A stretch of 22,765 nucleotides of DNA. It comes from Haplomitrium mnioides. Taxonomy: Eukaryota; Marchantiophyta; Haplomitriopsida; Calobryales. Location of the stretch: positions 1 through 22,765 of the forward strand of contig JBNGIS010015481.1 in the NCBI GenBank assembly GCA_049999725.1, given 5' to 3'. The notes beneath the pieces are model-generated. The model was not told the DNA's origin and searched no databases. It worked only from the letters and a program-made list of their open reading frames with translations. The translations under genes were made by a program, and so were the position numbers. Every line of letters begins with the position of its first letter. The first letter of the stretch is position 1. This document shows, one piece after another, positions 1 to 9,141 of the stretch.

Positions 1-402
1 CATAAATTAGAATAAGCTATTTTGAAGTAAGTTTGGTTGCACATAGACAAGATGCTTTTTGAAACTTATTTTTTGGAAAAAAAAAATAGAAAACATGAGG
101 AAAATACCCAAGTGGACTAGAAGTCAAGGGGATGAGTTTAGAATTGTAAGGCACAAAAACCAACAAAACAAAACATTGCATAGATTTTAGAGTTCTTATT
201 TCAAGTTTAAGTAAGAAGAAAGCTTTGTTTTGTAAATGAAAATCCATTAGCACAAAGGTTATAGTGGGAATACTTTAGAAGGTTTTAGCAATTAAAAAAT
301 CTTTTTTAATTTAGAGAATCATATGCACAAAGGAGTCATAGGTCAGAATCAAAAAGGCAATGGCTCTAAAGATTTACTTAAGAGTGTAAACAAGCCATAT
401 CT
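1..402. other. AT-rich intergenic stretch without a recognisable gene
   Basis: Short frames on both strands have no recognisable motif. The sequence is A/T-rich with homopolymer runs. I see no tandem repeat, RNA gene or clear element terminus here. Confidence 0.5.
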
Positions 403-840
403 CTAAGTTTTTGATAAGAGTCTACCAAACACAAGGTTTCGAGTTCTATAAGAGAGTCTTTGAGCAAAGTAGAATCTAAACTCTACGCGGTAGTCTTTGT
501 ATGTGAAAGCTGGAGGGTTGCATATCAATGTTATTACGTGAGAAAGGCTTGGACTTCCACAAGAAAGTCTATGTACGCACAGGAACCCAAGCTTAGCATT
601 TGAACAATCGACACAAAAGTGTATACGCATATAGGAATCCAAACTCAACATCTCGACACTCAACAACAAAGACTATGATGAACATAGGCTTTACGTTCCG
701 CAATAGAGTCTTTGCGCACACGAAGTTTCGACTTCCACATCAAAGTCTATGCGTGCATAGGGTTCAAGCTTCTACAACCGAGTATATGTACGCTAAAGGT
801 TCTGGTTTTTCCAACAAACTCTAGGCACGCTAAAGATTTC
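403..840. repeat. Diverged tandem array of imperfect palindromes (left outer cluster)
   Basis: Units of roughly 50-60 bp recur, each with a core such as AGTCTATGCGTGCATAGG, AGTCTATGTACGCACAGG or GTGTATACGCATATAGG, usually preceded by a CGACTTCCACA-like stretch. The cores are imperfect palindromes centred on YGCR. Copies are strongly diverged, so this is an old array. Related cores recur at 3770-4112, 5457-5600, 6502-6670, 8333-8420 and 10078-10370. Open frames across the array (400-820) follow the repeat periodicity and are not taken as genes. Confidence 0.6.
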
Positions 841-1495
841 GTTTTCTGATTTGGAATCTAAAAATAAAACGAGTACAAAGCTCTACATCTGAGTGAAATT
901 GCGCTGAAAGTTTTAAATTTTACACCAAAGTCCTTAGAAGCAAAAGATTAAGTTATCAATTTGGGCACATGCTTCAGCAACACCAAAACATTAAACTCTT
1001 CTAGCAATCAATAAAAAGGAAAGAATATAATTACATTTTAGATAAGAAAATATTTTACAAATCAAATAAAAGTATTAACTAAAGATTCAAGTTTCATTCA
1101 GAGAGAATTACAATCAACTTGAAATGATTTACACTAAAAAGTTTAATGTGGTGGATAAATTCAACAAATTCCTTCAAAACATTCTCAGTTACTTTATAAA
1201 ACAATTATCTTAAATTACAATCTAAACTGAAAGTACTCAATATACAATGAGGTTCTTAAATGAATTTAGTCACTCGTGTAGACTTCTTTGGATTTAACTT
1301 CAAAAGATTCATCAATATTAGCACGATTTGCCTCAGTGTTAATATCATTGATTGAATCTCTTTCAAACACATCAGTATTGATTGCATTTTGTCTTTTGTA
1401 CTCAAATAGATATTGAGATTTGGATCTTTGTCACTCGTTCTACTATTGGTATACGAGTTCTACTATTGGTATATGAGTAAGATCTAGTATTTTAC
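841..1495. other. AT-rich spacer, nothing recognised
   Basis: There is no coding frame with recognisable motifs. Near 1445-1480 the phrase ctactattggtata occurs twice, about 24 bp apart, just outside the LTR-like block that follows. Confidence 0.4.
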
Positions 1496-1844
1496 TGATG
1501 GTATACCATGGTGGTATACTAGGGTGATATGGTTTTCTACATATATGGCTGGCGTTATACCAATGTATGTAGTGTATGTATTTGGTTAGGGTATATCCCT
1601 TGTATTCATAACGTATGGATAAGGAGGTAGTTTTGTATTGTATGGTTGAGGATGTATTTGAGTTTGTGTGGCTACAGAGAATAGCTTTGTAGGTATATAA
1701 AGAAGTGAGAGGGTACTCACTTCACACACTCGCTTGCTTGCTATAGAAGTACTTTTGCAATAAAGTATATGAAAAAAATTGACTGTGCTAGTCTTTTGAA
1801 ATCTCAACTACAACTCTTTTGGTTTCCCCTTTTGATTATCAACA
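1496..1844 (+). mobile_element. Possible solo or degenerate LTR (promoter, poly(A) signal, TG...CA ends)
   Basis: The block starts TGATGGTATACC and ends TTATCAACA, so it has TG...CA ends. In between are a TATA box (TATATAAAG, 1694-1702), a pyrimidine/CT-rich start-site region (CACTTCACACACTCGCTTGC) and a poly(A) signal AATAAA (1759-1764). That order fits U3-R-U5 of a short Copia-like LTR on the plus strand. Fifteen bases after the end, TGGTAGCTAGAG (1860-1871) loosely resembles an initiator-Met primer site (TGGTATCAGAGC). Against the call, the 5-bp flanks (TTTAC and ACAAA) do not match, no second copy is in the window, and no internal domains follow. It could instead be an ordinary promoter-like stretch. 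Confidence 0.3.
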
Positions 1845-2049
1845 ACAAATTTGCTTTAGTGGTAGCTAGAGTGGTTTTCTTAATTGGTATTTTTTATGTG
1901 AGAAGAAAATCAAAGGACAAAATCGTGATTTGTGTTACATCAATATGTAACTTGGATTTGTGTTTCCCTTTGTTGCTACTATTTTTTTCTAGGAAGTATT
2001 GTCCAAAAAATGCATCCTCGACTTTATAAGCACACTATTGAACACGTAC

Positions 2050-5000
2050 TCATTTTGGGTTTGGAGGTTCTTCCTCATCAAATGACAAAAATTTGAGGAC
2101 TTTGGCAATTTAAAATCGTCTGTTTTTTGGATCGAGTGATGCAACACACAAATAAACATTATGGCTTTTATTTCATGTAGGTTGCCAAATTTATACTCGT
2201 TTCTGGTGTCATGTGAAACAGTCCTTTCTCTTGGTTGAGGTGCTCCATCATAAATTTGCACGACATGTAGAAAGTATATGTTCTACTGGAGTACTTTCCT
2301 CAGTATGTTGACTATCAAATTGAGAACCTAGATGAACATTTTAAGAATCATTACAAGTACTTATCAATTGTAAAGGTGGAAAGGTGAATTATACTTTGAG
2401 TCCTCATCTTTTTTTTTTCAAGAATGTAGGTTGCAATCTCTCATTAGGCAACGAAAAAGTCATTCCACCATTAAATATCATAATTTGTAAAGAACTTGTA
2501 GCAGTTCTCACTTATGTTGTCTTTTGTAGCAAAGATCACTTTCTTGACGTTAACTTCTCTTTCTTCCTTTTGAGATTATTTGATTTCAGAATATGCTTGA
2601 GAGGAATCAACATTAAACCTAAAATTTCTCTGTCCACTTTTGGTAGGCACTTGAGTTGACATACACCATTCAAAGTTAACAAAAATTCATCTATTGAAAA
2701 TTGTTTGCTCTAAATCTTTGTCTTGGAATCATTCAATTAGAACTTGAATTGTTGATTAAAGGTAATATTATGTATCTTTTGAACTATAGAGAAACATTGT
2801 TGCAGAAACATTTTAATATCCCAAGTTTCCATCAAAAGAGTTACCTGAGGTTTAAGATTATACGATAATTGTAGCACCTCGCTAAGACTTGTAATTGTGA
2901 AAGCTTTAACATGTTTCAAACATTTCAAGAATATGTTGAATATTTGATCAATTTGATCATGAGTATCACCAACCATGAGAAATCGCACCTTGATTTTTTG
3001 GAAAACATTCTTGGCAATAAAGAGACTAAGATATCTAAATAAGATAGAATTTTTATTCTCTCGTTTGTCATATTGTCCAATTGAAGATACAAAGTTGGAG
3101 GCAGTGGCCTTTCAAAGTCACATAATATTTTATTGACATCGTAATTGTCAAATTGACATCGCTTCTCAAGTTTCTATAGGTTAAGAAGACCCTTGAAGAA
3201 AGAGTATGATTGAATATTAAGCACCAACAACATGCACACCCACCAAACAATCTTTATCAATGTTTTCTGGTGGCAAAGGCCAATGTGAAATGGTTGTTTT
3301 CTTTTGATCCATTCCATCAATGACAATTCAGAAGTACTTTTGACCATTGGCAAAACATTTTCTTTGATGGTTTTCAAGTTTTGTTCTTTCTTTCACTTGT
3401 TGGTTATGATGAAGAAACAATTGGTGATTATATTTGACTATATCACAAAACACCAAAGAGATAAAAGTAGTTCAACAAAATATGTGTTGATGTTTCGAAC
3501 TTTCAGGTTCTAGAAATATTCAAATAAGCTTAAACAAATGTTTGCATTGGTAGAAGTGAAAATTTATAAAAAGATTAAAAATAAACTCTAATTAATTTAA
3601 ATATAGGAGAATCTTAATAACATTCACAATAAGTACTTATCTTTGACTTGAAATAAGCAAAAGTTTTGGAAAAAAAAGATTTGTTCACAAAAGATCACAA
3701 ACTGGAATTTTAATTTCAAAGTTAGCTTGGACTGTTTGTTTGCAAAGGATTAGAAAAACAATAACTGATCCTATGCATGCATATAATCGGTGGAAACAAT
3801 AATTGGTCGTATGCGCGCATATGACCAAAAGCAACAACACCAATATTTTGGCTTGCTTTCCTTATTGTCACGAATGGATTTGAAAGAAACAAGAACAAAA
3901 CCTATGTGCGCATAGGATTTGCAAACAACAAAAACAATTCTTGTTATTGTTTATCTAGCAGTGGGCTCTTGATTCAAAGCAACAAAAGCAAAACTCGGTA
4001 CAAGGCTAAGATCACCACCAACAATTAGATCTATTTCCTTGCTTTAATCGACTCTCGACAAGGTTTGGATTCAAACTAAAAGCAACAGAACCTTATGTGA
4101 GCATAGACTATGCTCTCACAACTCAAGTTGTTAAGGTTTACTTTACTCAAATCTTGTTTGTTGAACAACTTAACAAAACAAATATCTTTTGGCACTAAGT
4201 TGAGACACATAACATCTCTAGATGTAAGCTTTGAGTCTCGTAAAAAGAGCATTGATTTACCAAAGGTTTCAAAAGTGAAGAAATTTGTTACCTTTGTTAG
4301 ACCTGAAGATGGATTTTTCTCATAGTGATTTTATTTCTTCGCATGTGTCAAAAACAACAAATCTATTGTGTTTTGGAATTTTAACATTTGGAAAATAAGT
4401 TCTCCAATGTGTTGTAAGACTTTAAAAACTAAGAATGTAATCGGGATCTTTCTCTTTCGAATAAGTTGTGTAGTAGTTATAAACTTCTCATTTTGTAAAA
4501 TTATCGAGCAAGTTATAAACTTTGTGAGTGGGCATTCTCTCATATTTTCCGTGAAAAAGAATGTCCATCCATTCACGCACAAATACTCTTTTAATAGATA
4601 GTTCTCTATTTCCAAAAATGCCTCTAGGATATGTGTATTTTGAGATTTTGAATCCTTTGGATTCTATCATTTCCAACTAATAATGTTGATTTGAAGGCTC
4701 TTATATATACAACAATGCCACCAGGCAGAGTGAACCAATTGTCAACATCATAGTCTTTTCTTGGAATTCCCCACTACAATATGATATCTCAATTCTTCAT
4801 GCTTTGTCAAAAATATATTTCTCTCACACTTTTCAAAAAATTTGTCTTGTACAATGATAAACAACAATTTTGACAGCATGAAATTCTCTTCGATTTCAAA
4901 ATTGATATTGGATTGAGCTTTTTCTTCACAAAGCTCTCATCATGATGGACTTTCCTCAAAGCATTTTCATCTAAAGTGTTTACCCGTTTGGGTTTTAAAA

Positions 5001-5436
5001 CATTAGAAAATTGTTTTTTGTAACATAATTAGTGCCCTTTGTGATAGCTCTAACAAAATGTTGATTGACTCAAGCTCTTTGTTAGAGTCATATCCCAAAT
5101 TGTTGTCTAAAGATTCCTACAAAAGAATTTGGGTTCTTAAAGATTTTCCAATCTCATTGAGAGCTCCAACTTGATTAGAAATCACTCATTTGAGTTGTGC
5201 TATTGGTGATAGTGAATCATCTCCAAAAATTGAAATCGTCCACGGATTCTATGCTTTCTTGTGTTTTGGAAAAACCACATTTGGATCTTGATTATCAAGT
5301 TCTTCATCTGATGAGGACAAAGAAAGGTTCACAACCGTCTAGAAGTTGTGACTTGAATGACTTTTTGTTGATCTATTAGAGTAGTCAAAGGAAAGAATCA
5401 ACTTTGACTGCTTGATCGGCAACAAAGATCAAATAC
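2050..5436 (-). pseudogene. Decayed DUF7869-like (putative transposase-like) multi-exon gene
   Basis: The gene is read on the minus strand from high to low coordinates, and homology is spread over several frames. N-terminal to C-terminal, the recognisable blocks are: VREWMD...HGKYERMPTHKVYN (4488-4676); HWRTYFPNVKIPKHN followed by FDTCEEIKSL (about 4315-4420), a Cys-containing block; VIDGMDQKKT (3297-3328); VFLTYRNLRSDVNLT (about 3140-3190); PLPPTLYLQLDN then RENKN (about 3045-3107); RFLMVGDTHDQIDQIF (2941-2988); LLMETWDIK (about 2800-2840); and a C-terminal YLCVASLDPKNRRF..IAKV block (about 2095-2160). The order IDGMDQ, QLDN, VGxTHxxIDQxF is what I remember of the DUF7869 family, which is repeat-associated in many eukaryotes. 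An acidic-residue nuclease role is my inference. Likely introns are 4141-3510 (donor GTAAAC, acceptor TTTCTAG) and one ending at 5437 (acceptor CTTCTGCAG). At least four frame changes and many stops make it non-functional. An upstream exon in 5600-5803 is possible but not recognised. Confidence 0.6.
3770..4112. repeat. Palindrome cluster inside a putative intron of the minus-strand gene
   Basis: Cores include CGTATGCGCGCATATGACC (about 3808-3827), CCTATGTGCGCATAGG (about 3901-3916) and CTTATGTGAGCATAGAC (about 4092-4108). They are spaced irregularly in AT-rich sequence. The block falls between the inferred splice sites at 4141 and 3510, so it appears to be intronic. Confidence 0.55.
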
Positions 5437-5456
5437 CTGCAGAAGGTTGATTCTTG

Positions 5457-5600
5457 AATCCTATGTGAGCATTGGGTTATTCCTTTGATCCTTTGCTTAC
5501 AACTTATTCACTCCTTGTTCCTATGCGCACATTGGATTCACTTGACCCCATGCGCGCATAGGGTTCAATCTCTGATCCTATGCAAGTATAATGTTCACTT
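5457..5600. repeat. Palindrome cluster upstream of the 5437 acceptor of the minus-strand gene
   Basis: Cores recur as CCTATGTGAGCATTGGG, CCTATGCGCACATTGGA, CCCATGCGCGCATAGGG and CCTATGCAAGTATAATG, joined by variants of TTCACTTGATC. The block lies just upstream (minus-strand sense) of a good acceptor at 5437, so it is probably intronic like the cluster at 3770-4112. Confidence 0.6.
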
Positions 5601-5878
5601 GCTCAATCTTTCCGGATAGAGCTACCAGATTCAACAAACGCCATCTTTTTATCCAAAATACTCACCATCACACTTGACGTTTGGGTATTCCATCGTTTAT
5701 TTCCACATAACTCTGGTTTGAAACAAAATCTAGTTGTCGGCCAAAAGTAGCACTTTTCTGCGAACATGAATCTTGAAATTCTAACCTCTTTTGAAAGCTC
5801 CAACCATTAACAAATACCAATAAAAATTTAGCTATTTAAAAAAACTATTTTAGCAAATATTCTCAACTTCTAACGAAC

Positions 5879-5978
5879 NNNNNNNNNNNNNNNNNNNNNN
5901 NNNNNNNNNNNNNNNNNNNNNNNNNNNNNNNNNNNNNNNNNNNNNNNNNNNNNNNNNNNNNNNNNNNNNNNNNNNNNN
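5879..5978. other. Assembly gap (100 N)
   Basis: One hundred consecutive N. A round number is typically a placeholder of unknown true length. It falls between the 5' ends of the two divergent decayed genes, so any shared promoter would be hidden here. Confidence 0.98.
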
Positions 5979-6453
5979 GTCCTTGTTTTTGCAATTTCTT
6001 GCTATTTTTGCCATTTTCAGCATTTTGCTTTTTGTAAACTTTTGTTCGTTAGATTTTTGCCCTCAAGTTTTACTAATTTTTCCTTTCAAGAAAATGGTAT
6101 CACAAGTCAATGCTCCCAAACCAGCTCAACCAAAGCTTTATAGGTATTCAGATGTTCTGAAGGTTCTAGAGCCACAAAAACTAGACTACGAATTGCTAGT
6201 TTGTTGTGAAACTATAAAAGACATTGATCATCACCTTAACCTTTTTGCTAATGAAGGTGAAAATTTGAACATGGGCTTTTTGGTCCAAATAACAATGATT
6301 CGAGAGGGGCAGAGAGCCCACATTGGGGTATTTGTGTAGTCAGAGGTAAGCATTACCCTCTTCAAAGCCTCATGGGAAAGATCATGCTTCAACGAGATGA
6401 AGCCGAAGGACGTATTTACAAAGAATTTGCAGACAATCTTCAACGACGGCAAG

Positions 6454-6776
6454 GTAAGATCAGAAAATTATTTTTCACTTGTCTTCTTTTTTCAGTTGCT
6501 CGGGAGTCCTTGTACGCAAGAGCTCCCGAGTCCATATGCACAAGGACTCCCGAGTCTCTGTACCCATGAACTTCCGAGTCCATGTGTGCATGGACTCGGA
6601 AGTTCTTGTGCACATGGACTCATAGGTCCTTGTGTGTATGGACTCTCGATTCCATGCAAACATTGACTACTGTACAACTTTGTGCTTAGTTCAAAGCTTG
6701 AAATGCTCGTAGTCCTTTACTAAACTATTGAAACTTGTTTGTATTAAGTCATTGACATTTTTTTTGTTTTCTCCAG
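6454..6776 (+). other. Intron 1 of the methyltransferase-like pseudogene
   Basis: The donor is GGCAAG|GTAAGA and the acceptor follows a strong pyrimidine tract (TTTTTTTGTTTTCTCCAG). Joining keeps the frame (NDGK to FSEYLSDF). The intron contains the regular 24-bp palindromic minisatellite. Confidence 0.65.
6502..6670. repeat. 24-bp tandem palindromic minisatellite (about 7 units) in intron 1
   Basis: Seven head-to-tail units of 24-26 bp approximate GAGTCCATGYGCRCATGGAC followed by TC and a short CC-type junction. Each unit is itself an imperfect palindrome, and clear units are GAGTCCATATGCACAAGGAC and GAGTCCATGTGTGCATGGAC. The array ends with a degraded unit (GATTCCATGCAAACATTGAC). It is the most regular of the palindrome clusters in the window. 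Confidence 0.8.
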
Positions 6777-7299
6777 TTCTCTGAATACTTGTCGGACTTT
6801 GTCAATGCTTACCCAAATGCAAAGCGGATAGAGAGGGACTTCATTAAGTTTGTGATTTCAATCAAACTTTTGAAAGTAAAAATAGGAGTGCACATCCAAC
6901 AACTTGTGTCATATCCAAGTACGGCTATGATGACTATTGTAGTAATAGGTGAACTGCTTGCTGCAAAAAAAAGAAAAGAGGTGGAGCTAGTCAAGGCTCC
7001 GAAAAAGAAAAAGCAAGCACTACCAAAGAAAAAGCTGGTGTCTCCACCACTTATTGAGGAGGAGCCAGTACCCTCCCCATCTCCTGTAAGTTTGTCTTCT
7101 ACTGCCCCCTTATCTGTAGTTGCGAGCAACTCAAATCAGGAAGAAGAGTCAAAGCTAGTACAAGCTTCAACCTCCAAAGAAAAAAGAACATCTCACAAGG
7201 GGCTTCGAACATTCCAAGAGCGAGAGCAAGTGGATCGTCAAACAATGTATGAGGAAGGCAAGAATAAGATTCTAAAGTCTACCATTCAGTAGTGTAGAG

Positions 7300-7790
7300 T
7301 CCGTGAAGAAACAATCACCATTCGGTTAGAAAATTTAAACCTTCCAAAACTTGGAATGGACAATTGATGGTCATTCTAGATTATGAGGTTAAATGAAGAT
7401 TTTTAAGAGCTTTTGACGCAGAGAATACTCACAAATAAGTATGCGCATAGTTTTTTTTATTGTTGTAGTGGACCCAAAGTGTGGGTTGAAAGATAAGTCA
7501 GAGTTCGATCTGAGGAACCCTAATAAGTACATATACAAGATTGTATGAGGCAATTACAATGATGCTGCAAGACAGCTTTTAATCACGAAATATCGAGCAA
7601 AAAATCCAATATTGTTGCTCTGCGATTGCTATGTGTATGTGGGTCTGACACCAACAGAAGCATGTATTTTTGCAACAGATGACAATTACGACCAACGATA
7701 CATGTTGGAAGTGACATCAATTCAAAATGTCGAGTATTGGCATCAAAGATGTTGGAGAGTGGGATGGTGTCATCTCAAAAATTAAAAAGA
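7300..7790 (+). other. ParB-like domain within the methyltransferase-like pseudogene
   Basis: ETITIRLENLNLP (about 7306-7344) resembles the opening strand of ParB N-terminal domains. After a frame change near 7450, VDPKCGLKDKSEFDL, IVxGNYNDAARQLL (a ParB-type G-x-x-x-AA segment), CYVYVGLTPTEA and FATDDNYDQ follow in order. These fit the ParB pattern of a glycine-rich turn, an A-A helix, a 'v.v..ls..EA' strand and a helix ending in D/E-N. The call is by eye and the sequence is diverged. Alternatives are another domain of similar layout or an unrecognised DNA-binding region. In bacteria and phages, ParB N-terminal domains are often fused to or adjacent to N4/N6 methylases, which supports the reading. 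Confidence 0.45.
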
Positions 7791-8249
7791 GAGTTAGTGC
7801 TTGAGACTTTGGAGATAAAGCCAAAGTCTACTCTTGAGAAGATCATCACTTCTCAAGACAATTGGTTCCAATTGGCTTTTAGAAGTAGAGAGCTCTAGGA
7901 GTTGCAACAGATCATATTTTTGATGTGGGAGAAGAACATTGTGAAGGGACAGAAGCCAAAGACCAAAGGTTTTTTAAGAATGAAAGACATGAAGTAGACA
8001 CCGTAGAGGTCCATTGAAGGTCTTCTCGATGAAATAAAAATATTTGTTTTGAAGTGTGTTAAAGTTGGAGAGCTTTCAATTGAAGAAATGTCTCCAGAAT
8101 TAGAGAGACATAAGGTTTTAGCTATCATGGTGAAGTCTTTTTACTTTGAAGTGTAATGCAAAATGTGAGAAGAAGCAAGGATGGAGTATCCCATCCACAC
8201 CAAAGAGTCAAAGATGCCATCATTTTATTCAAGTTTTGAGAAATTATTG

Positions 8250-8510
8250 GTAAGTGTTTTTTCTTTTTTCAATTCTGTTTCTAGATTTGTTTTCAATTTG
8301 TTTTGAAAGGTTCAACCATTCTTGGCTAGACTAGACTCTTGAGTCCATGCTTGTACAGACTTCTCGAGTCTCTACGAGCATGGACTTGACAATCCATGCG
8401 CACATGGACTTTCATGCCCCTACTCGCTTAACAACTTGGTCTCTTCTTGCACTTGACTAAAACATTTTGTTTGTTGTTCTCGTCAACTTGTTTCTTCGTG
8501 CTCTTTACAG
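8250..8510 (+). other. Intron 2 of the methyltransferase-like pseudogene
   Basis: The donor is TTATTG|GTAAGT and the acceptor is GTGCTCTTTACAG. It sits in phase 0 between EKLL and GDKTF. Like intron 1 it carries a palindrome cluster. Confidence 0.65.
8333..8420. repeat. Palindrome cluster inside intron 2
   Basis: Units related to those in intron 1 are present: GAGTCCATGCTTGTACAGAC, GAGTCTCTACGAGCATGGAC and AATCCATGCGCACATGGACT. About three to four units are recognisable, with a spacing of about 25-30 bp. Confidence 0.7.
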
Positions 8511-9018
8511 GGAGATAAAACATTCAAACGGTAGCTGGCCAAAAACTTGATGACCGCTGCTAAAAGGCGAAAGAAATTGGGGGTCAAAGAAACCTCTATA
8601 TATGAGGACCAGATCCCGACTCTTGTTTCCTACCCCCTGTTGTTTTGCTCCACTACTAAAAAGCAAGAAAGTGGAAGGCAAGACAACAAGTTGAAGTTGT
8701 TACCCCTCCAACTGAAAAAGGGCCTTAATATCTTATGTCGATGGACACAATATGGCATTTTATCAAGCTCACAGGGAGGCTAATGCTCAACAATTGAAGG
8801 GATTAATGACACATAGATGTTTCACTGTAGCAATTGCTGATATTCCTTATGATTATAATGCTAAGAAATGCAAGAATGATGATTCATAACCCTTCAACAA
8901 GGATGATATTTTTGATATGGTTTCTTCTTTTGCGGCCATTACAACTTCTGACTTTTGGTCTTTTGTTATTATCCATTCTTCTCTACAATTCAGCATTATT
9001 GAGGATACTCTACTAGAG

Positions 9019-9141
9019 GTTTGCTAGGCCATCGACCACGGTGTCTAGTTGTATTTTGATTTTTTTCATCTGTTTGTTTATCTATTTTTTTTCCTTTACT
9101 TTCTTTCCTTTGTCTCATCTGTTTTCATTTATTACTACAAG
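9019..9141 (+). other. Intron 3 of the methyltransferase-like pseudogene
   Basis: A short T-rich intron with donor CTAGAG|GTTTGC and acceptor TTACTACAAG. Splicing joins EDTLLE to HKSNIHH in phase 0. It lacks the palindromic repeat, unlike introns 1 and 2. Confidence 0.55.

Noticed and set aside
403-824. Small open frames on both strands
   Set aside because: They overlap the diverged palindromic repeat array and show no protein motif.
1860-2030. Internal region of a Copia element after the LTR-like block
   Set aside because: No gag or pol motif follows on the plus strand. The sequence instead meets the 3' end of the minus-strand DUF7869-like gene.
6372-6569. Alternative frame MGKIMLQRDEAEGR as exon 1 of the methylase-like gene
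   Set aside because: Across the inferred splice this frame meets a stop at once. The other frame joins in phase 0 to a long open exon.
6502-6670. CRISPR-like array (regular repeats in an intron)
   Set aside because: The units are contiguous palindromes without unique spacers, and the context is a eukaryotic intron.
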